Source: a bacterium (GTDB lineage: Bacteria > Zhuqueibacterota > Zhuqueibacteria > Residuimicrobiales > Residuimicrobiaceae). From it: DNA of 7,108 bases. This document shows positions 1 through 6,434 of the stretch, one piece after another (within the stretch, counting starts at the first letter, position 1; every line of letters starts with the position of its first letter). Under the pieces are notes generated by a model. The model made no database searches and was not told the DNA's origin. It saw only the letters and a program-made list of their open reading frames with translations. The DNA lies in contig JAAYTV010000288.1 of the NCBI GenBank assembly GCA_012523655.1, positions 1-7,108 of the forward strand. Direction: 5' to 3'. The position numbers and the translations under genes were made by a program.

Positions 1-31
1 ACAAGGCCAGCCTAAAAGAATCATAGTACAT
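1..31 (-). CDS. Possible start of a further gene, cut off by the window edge
   Basis: An ATG at 31-29 shares its A with the TAA stop (33-31) of the hydrolase gene, giving the TAATG junction typical of translationally coupled genes. The frame stays open to the edge and begins MYYDSFRLAL. No Shine-Dalgarno sequence is visible upstream (the preceding bases are GCCAAGAAACCATA), so any initiation would depend on re-starting ribosomes. A second ATG at 24-22 in another frame (MILLGWPC) is an alternative. Ten codons are too few to name a product or to prove a gene. The call rests on the overlap geometry and on the lack of any terminator between the two. Confidence 0.3.
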   Translation of the reverse strand, partial: MYYDSFRLAL

Positions 32-1521
32 TATGGTTTCTTGGCTTCGTCGATCGCCCGGGCGCGCAGTCTTCCCAGAAAACCTTTGATCTCGGGATTG
101 AGCTCGCTCAACATTTTAATGTAACTCTGCTCCGCGAAATCGACCTCCACCTGCCGGACGTTGATTGGATCGATTCTTAAGGCCTTCTGGCATTGCTCAT
201 AACCGGGGTAATCGAGGGCAGTGACGCCAGCGAAAACCCCACCATCGACCAGGGTCTTGGCAAGCAGCAAAGCGATATAATAATTTCCCAGGTCATTGGG
301 ATGAACATGGTCGATGAACAGAGAGGGCTCCGGGTAGGTGCGCTGGGATTGCTGGACGAAATAGGATTCCACATCGGCGAGCAGGACAGAATGCCGGGAG
401 GCCAGATCGCGGCAGATTACAGGGAAAAATGTGCGCGCGCGGAACGGTAAAAGGTCATAGTCTTTGGCCTGCAACAACGCAAGACCGGCGCTCTCATAAT
501 CTTTCTGCCGCACAAACGCCATACCGGCATGGTAGCTGACGCTGGCATTGGTGGAATCCAGTTGATAAAGGCGTTGCCAAATTTCCAAGGCTTTTGCCAT
601 ATCGCCCGAATTGAACGCGGTTTTCGCCTGCGTGTCGAGCGAGTCCCAGTTGACAATGGCCCGTTGGTCGCCGATAAATTGATTTTTTGAGATGAACGGC
701 GGGAAGGTCCAATTGGAAACCGGGGTGCACAGCATCACCTGAATGTGGTGCTTGCGTGCCAGGCGGATCAGGTCTGTAAGATTGCGGCGGTAATTATCTG
801 CGACCACCTGATTCAAATGGTCGTGAAACGCCACGGTATTGTTCCGGCTCCACTGCAGGTCATCCATTGTCCGGCCGGTCGTTCGCGGTGAGATCCAACG
901 AATCCCTTTCAACATCCCCTGATAGAGGAACGTCCGCCGTAAGCCCATAAACAGCGCATATAAAGTCCGGTTCTGATAGAGCGCGGTTTTCTCTTTAGGG
1001 ATAACGAATTCGTTGGGACCGAAAAATTCATTATGCCCGGAGTAGACGATCACCAGATCTGGCTGGTATTTGATCAATGAGGAAAACACATCCAGCACAT
1101 TCAGACTGTTCAAGGCGTTGCAACTGGCGTTGAGCAATTCGATTTCAGGCAGCGACCGGTTATACTGCAAAACCGCACGCAGATAATTGGGAAAAGAGGT
1201 CGGACACTCAAATTGGGGAAAGGTGTTGTAGGGATAGCCGGCCGGGGTGGATTCTCCAACGACAAAAATGCGGAAGCGTCCCCCCTTCTGGGCGTGAATG
1301 GCCCGATTGCTCGCAGAGGTCGGGAACAGATCTTTTTTTTCAAAGAGAAAAAAATCGTTGAAATAGGATTGATTGAGATAATAGGTGTCCTTCTTTCGAT
1401 CCCGCTTCAACGGATCGAACCGATGGGTAGCCCAGTTGGCCAAGGTCTCCAGGCCCATCCACAGTGCCAGCGGCAGAATAAACAGGATCAGATAAAAGAA
1501 AGTTTTTTGGGATCGCTTCAC
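31..1521 (-). CDS. Membrane-anchored SGNH/GDSL-type hydrolase with an internal TPR segment
   Basis: This 496-residue protein is a probable esterase or acyl-hydrolase of the SGNH superfamily; the substrate is unknown. Residues about 7-25 are a hydrophobic segment after KRSQK, fitting an uncleaved N-terminal anchor with the enzyme in the periplasm. Block I is FVVGES, with the predicted nucleophile Ser91; Glu replaces the usual Asp of GDS. Block III is GHNEF (Asn164) and block V is DHVHP (Asp404, His407). Between blocks III and V, residues about 296-355 form one to two TPR-like helical hairpins (NSGDMAKALEIWQRLYQLD, then a second starting at VSYHAGMAF). This architecture is known from SGNH proteins that carry TPRs. 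The start is GTG at 1521-1519, overlapping the upstream stop by 4 nt (GTGA). It has only a weak GGAAA-like site upstream, so translation is probably coupled to the lipoprotein gene. Activity on an envelope glycan or lipid ester is inferred only. Confidence 0.82.
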   Translation of the reverse strand: MKRSQKTFFYLILFILPLALWMGLETLANWATHRFDPLKRDRKKDTYYLNQSYFNDFFLFEKKDLFPTSASNRAIHAQKGGRFRIFVVGESTPAGYPYNTFPQFECPTSFPNYLRAVLQYNRSLPEIELLNASCNALNSLNVLDVFSSLIKYQPDLVIVYSGHNEFFGPNEFVIPKEKTALYQNRTLYALFMGLRRTFLYQGMLKGIRWISPRTTGRTMDDLQWSRNNTVAFHDHLNQVVADNYRRNLTDLIRLARKHHIQVMLCTPVSNWTFPPFISKNQFIGDQRAIVNWDSLDTQAKTAFNSGDMAKALEIWQRLYQLDSTNASVSYHAGMAFVRQKDYESAGLALLQAKDYDLLPFRARTFFPVICRDLASRHSVLLADVESYFVQQSQRTYPEPSLFIDHVHPNDLGNYYIALLLAKTLVDGGVFAGVTALDYPGYEQCQKALRIDPINVRQVEVDFAEQSYIKMLSELNPEIKGFLGRLRARAIDEAKKP

Positions 1522-2513
1522 GAATTTTCCGCAGGAGCTGAGGTGATCGGTTCAAAAACTTTTAAATGCTCCATGGGATGCGAGACCATCAGGTAAAATC
1601 GGTTATCGGCGACGACAAACTTGTGATACCAGGGCGCCCAGGGCTCAGCATCAATGCCGATGGTAACAGCTTGGGGGAGCGTAAAGGATCGGATCCGGTT
1701 GAATTTAAAGTCATACTGGTCGATGGTCTGGCAGAAAATCGTCTCCTGGGTGAGCTTGGGATCGACCCGCAGGACAAAGAGTCCATCCTGATTCACATAC
1801 AGATCTTCCATATGAAAGACAAAAGTCGTGGTCTCCGAATTGCGCACCGGCTCCAGTTTCTTTTGTAATAGCAGCTTTCCAGATCGGTCATAGAGGAATG
1901 CAGAGTCCAAAAGAGTGGGGATATACGCGATCTCGCCGGCAGGGGTAAAAGCGGCAAAAGCGAAATCCACGCCCGCCAATTGGTAAAATACGCTGCGCGG
2001 CGATCGAAAAGTGTTCAGGAGCGTGCCGGAGGCGTCGTAAGTCTCCAGGCAATAGCCGAACTGGGCTTTATCGCCCATACGGTTGATGAGAATCAGTCCA
2101 TCCGGAGCGACTGTTACAGAGCCGCGTCCGCCGATGGGGATGCTTTTGCGGAATTGTCCGTCCAGCGAGTAAAACTGCAACGAACCGAGATTATGCAGGA
2201 TCAGGGTCGTGTCGATAATTTGCAAAGAGGATGGACGATTGATATAGCCGTCTCCCCAGCCAAAGCCGATCAACTGTTTGACAAAAGCGCCGTCGGCGTT
2301 GAATTTGCTCACTGTAGATTTGTCCACATCGAGGATGTAGAAATTGCCGGCCTTGTCGATGGCAAGGTGTTTGACTCTGCCGAAATATTCCTCCGAAGCC
2401 GTGGCGGAGAGTTGCAGATGAAAAGCGGTCTGCTTCAATTCGATTCTCGGCGTTTTGCCGCAGGAACTCAGTAAGCCGGCCAGAAGGAAGAGGAGCGGTA
2501 TTTTTTTCAACAT
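1518..2513 (-). CDS. Lipoprotein with predicted 6-bladed beta-propeller (NHL-like) fold
   Basis: This 331-residue protein starts with a lipoprotein signal: MLKK, a hydrophobic stretch, then the lipobox LSSC with lipidated Cys18. The +2 residue is Gly, so there is no Asp-type inner-membrane retention signal; if proteobacterial rules apply, it goes to the outer membrane. The body is a series of beta-rich repeats of the kind hydrophobic-Asp-xx-Gly-xx-aromatic: VKHLAIDKAGNFYILD (48-63), GSVTVAPDGLILINR (131-145), FTPAGEIAYIP (189-199), LYVNQDGLFVLRVD (238-251) and FVVADNRFYLMV (299-310). This resembles the 6-bladed beta-propeller lipoproteins common in Bacteroidota and relatives, whose ligands are mostly unknown. 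The ATG at 2513 has only a weak AGG upstream, but the signal peptide fixes this start. It is first in a unit with the overlapping hydrolase gene, so the two products probably act in the same envelope process. No enzyme motif was seen. Confidence 0.8.
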   Translation of the reverse strand: MLKKIPLLFLLAGLLSSCGKTPRIELKQTAFHLQLSATASEEYFGRVKHLAIDKAGNFYILDVDKSTVSKFNADGAFVKQLIGFGWGDGYINRPSSLQIIDTTLILHNLGSLQFYSLDGQFRKSIPIGGRGSVTVAPDGLILINRMGDKAQFGYCLETYDASGTLLNTFRSPRSVFYQLAGVDFAFAAFTPAGEIAYIPTLLDSAFLYDRSGKLLLQKKLEPVRNSETTTFVFHMEDLYVNQDGLFVLRVDPKLTQETIFCQTIDQYDFKFNRIRSFTLPQAVTIGIDAEPWAPWYHKFVVADNRFYLMVSHPMEHLKVFEPITSAPAENS

Positions 2514-2680
2514 GTTGCCTGCTTGTTAGTCATCGTAGATTAATGTCATGGAGGGATGTCCGCAGCGATGCCTGCTGCAGAACGGTTCATTCATAACAAC
2601 TCTGCTCTTCACAACGCCCTGTCAGGACCGAGCGGGTATCCCGATATGTCCAGTACAACCATTCATCCCTCAACGAGTAT
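2514..2680 (-). other. Leader region of the lipoprotein-hydrolase unit, no clear promoter
   Basis: This stretch lies between the terminator and the lipoprotein start, and must hold the promoter if the second unit is transcribed independently. I scanned the minus strand for -35/-10 pairs. TATGAA and TAATCT resemble -10 boxes, but neither has a fitting -35 at normal spacing, and no Bacteroidota-type TAnnTTTG box was seen. No open frame of note lies here. Confidence 0.4.
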
Positions 2681-2727
2681 AAAAAAGCGGGAGATTCGCA
2701 AGTTCTGATCTGTTGCGAATCCCCCGC
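2681..2727 (-). terminator. Rho-independent terminator after the PorV-family gene
   Basis: The arms at 2687-2701 and 2713-2727 are complementary at 14 of 15 positions (mismatch at 2692/2722) around an 11-nt loop. Read on the minus strand, the GC-rich foot GCGGG pairs with CCCGC and is followed directly by six T (2686-2681). This is a textbook intrinsic terminator for the unit ending at 2781. It separates that unit from the lipoprotein-hydrolase unit, which must then have its own promoter or depend on read-through. Confidence 0.9.
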
Positions 2728-2737
2728 CGTTTATATG

Positions 2738-2772
2738 GGCTTCTGCGAGCGGAAAAGTCCTGAGCAGAAGCC
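2738..2772 (-). other. Stem-loop directly after the PorV-family stop codon
   Basis: There is a perfect 9-bp inverted repeat, GGCTTCTGC / GCAGAAGCC, at 2772-2764 and 2746-2738 on the minus strand. The loop is 17 nt, and the stem starts 8 nt after the stop codon. No T-run follows, so it is probably not a terminator by itself. It lies 10 nt before the true terminator, so the mRNA would end in two tandem hairpins. A role in protecting the 3' end from exonucleases is an inference. Confidence 0.55.
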
Positions 2773-2780
2773 GTCATACC

Positions 2781-3833
2781 TTAGAACTTGAACGACACCG
2801 ACAGACGATTGACATCATCCATCAAGTCAAATTGAGACCACGTATAGTCGACGATCAGATCATGTCCGCTGTAAGGCAGTGTGATGCCAGCGCCTAAAGA
2901 CAGGCCCTCGTCGGTACGCGCATAGGTCTTCTGATCATACCAGTGATCGCGAGTGACTTTTTCAACAATCTGGTAGGAGGAGCGGGGACCAAAATCGTCC
3001 TTCATGCCCATATAGTTGAATTTGTACCCTGCGCGGAAACTGATATTTTTCAACAGGGTGGCTTCCACACCGCCGAGGAGCATCTGATCGACGTCCAACG
3101 GTTTGGTCGCATCCACATAACCCTTGAACGAGAAATCGTCGGAATGGATCATGCTCATGGAGATGCCGAAGCTGAACACCATGGGTAGGCTGAACGGTAC
3201 ATAATAGTACTTGAGATCGCCGCCCAGGTTCTGAATGCGGGCGCCGATGGCCAGATCGCGATAGCCAAGCATGTAGATGGCGCCGAAATCGAACGCCACG
3301 GTTCCAACGGTTTCCATGTCGATTTTTTCGCTGTAGTATTTCACCGTGGCGCCCATGGACAACTTGTCGGTGAATTGTTTGGCGTAGCTCAATCCGATGA
3401 TGGCGGAATTGTAATCGAACATAGTTGCGTCCGAGTATTCCACACCTACCAGACCGGGTTGAACGTCGCGGTTGGCTTCAATGTCATTGATGCCGGACAT
3501 CAAGCCGCCCAGGGCAAAAGTTCCCCAACTGCCAAAAGAGTGGGACACCGCAAAGGCGTTGTGGTTGATATCCGCAATCCATTTGTTGTAGGAAAAGGTA
3601 ACCTGGGTTTCCCCTTCCGGCAACGAGATACCGGCAGGGTTCCAAAATACCTGATTGACGTCGTTGGTCACAGTCGTGATGGCCGAACCGATACCGACCG
3701 CTTTGGCGCCGACGCCCACTTTCAGAATCGACGCGCCCGAGATTCCCGTTTTTTTCATGGTCTGCGGGAAGGCGGCAACGGCAAGCACCAGCAGAAAGAC
3801 GACCAACAGCGTGGAGATTGATTTATGTCTCAT
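2781..3833 (-). CDS. PorV/PorQ-family outer-membrane beta-barrel protein
   Basis: This 350-residue exported protein has a signal peptide of about 22-24 residues (MRHK, a hydrophobic core, then AVAAFPQ). The mature N-terminus carries the family signature: ILKVGVGAKAVGIGSAITTV (36-55), then NDVNQVFWNPAG with the conserved N65-P66-A67-G68. The rest alternates aromatic and polar residues in amphipathic strands and ends SVSFKF; a C-terminal Phe is the usual mark of an outer-membrane barrel. In T9SS, PorV binds the C-terminal sorting domain of cargo and brings it from the translocon to the attachment complex. PorQ and other relatives are less well defined, and homologues occur in many FCB genomes. 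The gene lies 41 nt after a gene whose product ends in such a sorting domain, suggesting a functional pair. The AAGGAG site at 3849-3844 supports the ATG at 3833. The porV symbol is withheld because paralogues are frequent. Confidence 0.85.
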   Translation of the reverse strand: MRHKSISTLLVVFLLVLAVAAFPQTMKKTGISGASILKVGVGAKAVGIGSAITTVTNDVNQVFWNPAGISLPEGETQVTFSYNKWIADINHNAFAVSHSFGSWGTFALGGLMSGINDIEANRDVQPGLVGVEYSDATMFDYNSAIIGLSYAKQFTDKLSMGATVKYYSEKIDMETVGTVAFDFGAIYMLGYRDLAIGARIQNLGGDLKYYYVPFSLPMVFSFGISMSMIHSDDFSFKGYVDATKPLDVDQMLLGGVEATLLKNISFRAGYKFNYMGMKDDFGPRSSYQIVEKVTRDHWYDQKTYARTDEGLSLGAGITLPYSGHDLIVDYTWSQFDLMDDVNRLSVSFKF

Positions 3834-3843
3834 AGAGCATCTT

Positions 3844-3849
3844 CTCCTT
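3844..3849 (-). promoter_or_regulatory. Ribosome binding site of the PorV-family gene
   Basis: AAGGAG lies 10 nt before the ATG at 3833, which is a little long. An ATG at 3840-3838 is closer (3 nt) but opens only a 5-codon frame (MLYET, stop) that overlaps the real start. The signal peptide decides for 3833. Confidence 0.65.
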
Positions 3850-3874
3850 CAAATAATAGGCTGTTTCATTAGAC

Positions 3875-6388
3875 TTAGCGTTGAATGGCCAAATAGCCCT
3901 TTTGTTGGCCGCCGGGATACTCCGCTAGCCAAATGTACAAACCGCTGGATACTTCCGGGCCGTCTTTGGTAAACATGTCCCAGAAAATAGCACCATTGGT
4001 CGGGTCTGTACCTTCGTACTCAAGCACATCCATAATCTGACCGGACAGATCCAGGATGGTGATGCGGGTGTCGGAGGTCAGGTTGTAGAACTGGATTTTG
4101 TGCTCAAGACCGACATCATGAGGAGCCTGCACTTTGTAAGGATTCGGTTTGACCATGATTTTCTTTTCGCCCTTGATCAAGGTTGAAGCAGTGACGCGGG
4201 GCGGCTGCAGCACAAAGTTGGCGCCAAGAAATTTCTTGCCGGCCAAATCGGTCGTGGGATACTGAGCGGCGCCGGTGGCAAAATGATAGGTTCCATACCA
4301 GCGGCCGTCGCGGCCGTTCCAGTTGTCTTTGTGCGTTTCCAGGCTGGTGAACGGAACGCCGGCCACGGTGCCGGATTCGTTGTCAAAAGCCGCAACATAA
4401 TACCAATAGGTATAGCCGGTTTTCACCTGCTCATCCATATCGACGAACTGATAGGGATAAGTGGCGCTCTCGCTGCCGGTATTCTTATACTCTGCCTTGG
4501 CCAAATCCGCTTTGGGAATATAGGCGATGATCTTCCACGGACCCGAGGGGTTGGCATCCCAATCGATGCGGAAGCTGGCCGGACGACTGTAGTTCGGGTT
4601 GATGGGTTTGCTGTAGCGGGCTTCCAGCTGGTCATCGGTGGCGCCGATGTCGGCAGCGGTCTGATGATGGTAGTTATCCAGATAGCGGATGCCGAACTTT
4701 TCATAATTGACTTTCGGATAAGCCGTAGTACGATAAATCTTGTAACCGGCAAAATCCGGCGCAGATTCGGCTACTTTATTCCAGATGACCTGGGTCTTGT
4801 AACCGCCCTGGGCTTCCACCGCGTTCAGCTTCATATCCGGCATAGGCGGAGGCACCGGCAGATTCCAGCCGTTTGCATAGGCATAACGGGCGGTTTTCAG
4901 GGATTGACGCATGCCGGCAAGACGATAGCCGGCGTATTCAACCCAGACGATGGTCATGGTTTCGCCGACTTTTAATGAAAAGGGGCCGACGCCGTTGTTG
5001 CAGTTGCCGTCAAAGTTGTAATAGGTCGGCGGCATACCGCCGTCGGTCCAGGTGTCTGCATCCGGGATCGCCGGGCTGGTTTTGCCCGGGAAGTTCTTTT
5101 CCCAGTTCTGCAACCACTTACGGGTGTATTTCATATCGCCCATGGGCTGGCCGCGCTCGGCTTCGGGTTTGACGATGCTGACGAAAGAAAGCGGATCGCC
5201 GGGGGTGTAAGGTTTGGTAACGTCGAAATAATTGGGATCAGGCTTTACTTCATTCAAAGCCGATACCTGCCAGCTTTTGCCGCCGTCCTCGTACCAGGTG
5301 CCGGAGGCCAACAGGAACGCCAGATAGGGTTTGCCGCAACCGCCGCTGGGGAACTCACGGGTGACCGAGGTGTACCAGCCGCGCTGCTTGCCTTCACCGA
5401 TCGGATGGCTGTCGTAGATGGTCTTTTTATCCGGCGCCGCAATGCCCAGATCCATGGGGCCTTGCTTTACCGCCAAATAGCTGGAACCGTCCCACAGGTC
5501 ACGGTTCACGCCACGGCCGTCACGATAGCCGATTTTGCGTTCGCCGTCCGGCGCCCACAGATCTGCGCCGACGAGGGACTGAGTGACGTTGGTATCAAAC
5601 TCAAAAGTGGCATCCCAGGGATTGCCATCCGGATCCGGGCTGGCATCATATCCGGACATTCTGGAGGTCGCCCAGGACTGATTCCAGCGGTTGCCGGCGG
5701 TGTTGTTGAACATGGAGCCGATGATCTCTTTGCTTTCGATGACCGTAAGAGCTTCGATGTCATGATTGGTGCGTTCATAAACGCCGTCGCCGTTGGTGTC
5801 CTGATTGCCGGTGTTGGTCAACTGCAGTTCCATGGCAATCCAGTCGTTCATGTTGGCTTCGTTGCAGTTGAAAGCACGAACGCGCATCTTGACGTCCACG
5901 CCGATGTTGGTCGGGAAAGCGCATTCATAGACCATCTGATTGCGCTCTGTGGCGTTCTTCCAGGGAACGCCGCCCTTGGCATCGGCATTGGTGGACACGC
6001 CGCCGAATACCTTCAGCCACGAAGCATTGATGAACTGTTTCGCGCGCGGATCGGTGTCCGTGGTGAAATTGTTGAAATTGGGAATTTTGCTGTATTCGGT
6101 CATGCAGAAATTATGACCCCAGGGGATGTTCACTTCAGATCCGCTGGGATACATTTTTGTCGGCGTGGTCCATTGACGTTCCAAACAACCCAATTTCATC
6201 AAATTGGTGTTTTTCGAAGGATCCGTATCAGACTCGCCGGAGTATTTAAAGACCGCGGTGGGGGCAAAGCTGTCCCAGAGGTCGCCACAGGTCATGACAC
6301 CGACCCCAGGATACTCTGCGGCAAAAACCGACCCGGCTAATACCCATGTAAAGATTAGAAAGCCAAGGAATCGTTTTGTCTTGTTCAT
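3875..6388 (-). CDS. Secreted protein with FnIII-like region and C-terminal T9SS-type (FlgD-Ig-like) sorting domain
   Basis: This 837-residue exported protein has a signal peptide at about 1-23 (NKTKR, hydrophobic core, predicted cleavage SVFA-AEYP). Residues about 25-510 match no family I recognise. They are rich in Trp, Asn, Gly and Asp, contain seven cysteines (34, 68, 95, 156, 175, 351, 463), and carry a DTNGDGVYE loop (197-205) like calcium-binding DxNxDG sites. Residues about 513-680 look like a fibronectin-III module with a large insertion: PPPMPDMKLNAVE, VIWNKV, DFAGYKIYRT, then GYTYWYYVAAFDNESG. Residues about 744-837 form the C-terminal domain: MVKPNPYKV, then TRITILDLSGQIM, IFWDMFTKDGPEVSSGLYIW, and QKGYLAIQR at the end. 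This is the PNP...G...SG-x-Y pattern of T9SS type A sorting and FlgD-Ig-like domains. A surface or secreted location is therefore inferred. The gene lies between a TonB receptor and a PorV homologue without terminators, so it is probably co-transcribed with them. Its ligand or enzymatic function is unknown. Confidence 0.75.
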   Translation of the reverse strand: MNKTKRFLGFLIFTWVLAGSVFAAEYPGVGVMTCGDLWDSFAPTAVFKYSGESDTDPSKNTNLMKLGCLERQWTTPTKMYPSGSEVNIPWGHNFCMTEYSKIPNFNNFTTDTDPRAKQFINASWLKVFGGVSTNADAKGGVPWKNATERNQMVYECAFPTNIGVDVKMRVRAFNCNEANMNDWIAMELQLTNTGNQDTNGDGVYERTNHDIEALTVIESKEIIGSMFNNTAGNRWNQSWATSRMSGYDASPDPDGNPWDATFEFDTNVTQSLVGADLWAPDGERKIGYRDGRGVNRDLWDGSSYLAVKQGPMDLGIAAPDKKTIYDSHPIGEGKQRGWYTSVTREFPSGGCGKPYLAFLLASGTWYEDGGKSWQVSALNEVKPDPNYFDVTKPYTPGDPLSFVSIVKPEAERGQPMGDMKYTRKWLQNWEKNFPGKTSPAIPDADTWTDGGMPPTYYNFDGNCNNGVGPFSLKVGETMTIVWVEYAGYRLAGMRQSLKTARYAYANGWNLPVPPPMPDMKLNAVEAQGGYKTQVIWNKVAESAPDFAGYKIYRTTAYPKVNYEKFGIRYLDNYHHQTAADIGATDDQLEARYSKPINPNYSRPASFRIDWDANPSGPWKIIAYIPKADLAKAEYKNTGSESATYPYQFVDMDEQVKTGYTYWYYVAAFDNESGTVAGVPFTSLETHKDNWNGRDGRWYGTYHFATGAAQYPTTDLAGKKFLGANFVLQPPRVTASTLIKGEKKIMVKPNPYKVQAPHDVGLEHKIQFYNLTSDTRITILDLSGQIMDVLEYEGTDPTNGAIFWDMFTKDGPEVSSGLYIWLAEYPGGQQKGYLAIQR

Positions 6389-6395
6389 CCTATTT

Positions 6396-6400
6396 CTCCT
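6396..6400 (-). promoter_or_regulatory. Ribosome binding site of the sorting-domain protein
   Basis: AGGAG, within AAGAGGAG, lies 7 nt before the ATG at 6388. This is the best site in the window, and with the signal peptide that follows it fixes this start. Confidence 0.8.
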
Positions 6401-6434
6401 CTTATTGGCAATATTTTAATTAGCCTGTTGCCGG

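Noticed and set aside
1980..2474. Plus-strand open frame of 164 codons
   Set aside because: It is antisense to the lipoprotein gene, whose signal peptide and repeats are convincing.
2571..2640. Possible CRISPR, att site or small gene in the gap between the units
   Set aside because: No repeated unit, no direct repeats and no open frame with a ribosome site were found; only a 5-bp GCAGC/GCTGC palindrome is present.
4283..4975. Plus-strand open frame of 230 codons
   Set aside because: It is antisense to the FnIII-like region of the secreted protein, has shadow-like composition (Ile, Gly, Val) and shows no recognisable domain.
5405..6340. Plus-strand open frame of 311 codons
   Set aside because: It lies wholly antisense to the 837-residue gene, has no plausible ribosome site, and its protein is a low-complexity Gly/Ala/Val/Ile product of reading biased codons backwards.
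6407..6432. Short inverted repeat GGCAA/TTGCC between the receptor and the secreted-protein gene
   Set aside because: A 5-bp stem with a 16-nt loop and no T-run is too weak for a terminator; the gap reads as an ordinary operon spacer with a good ribosome site.
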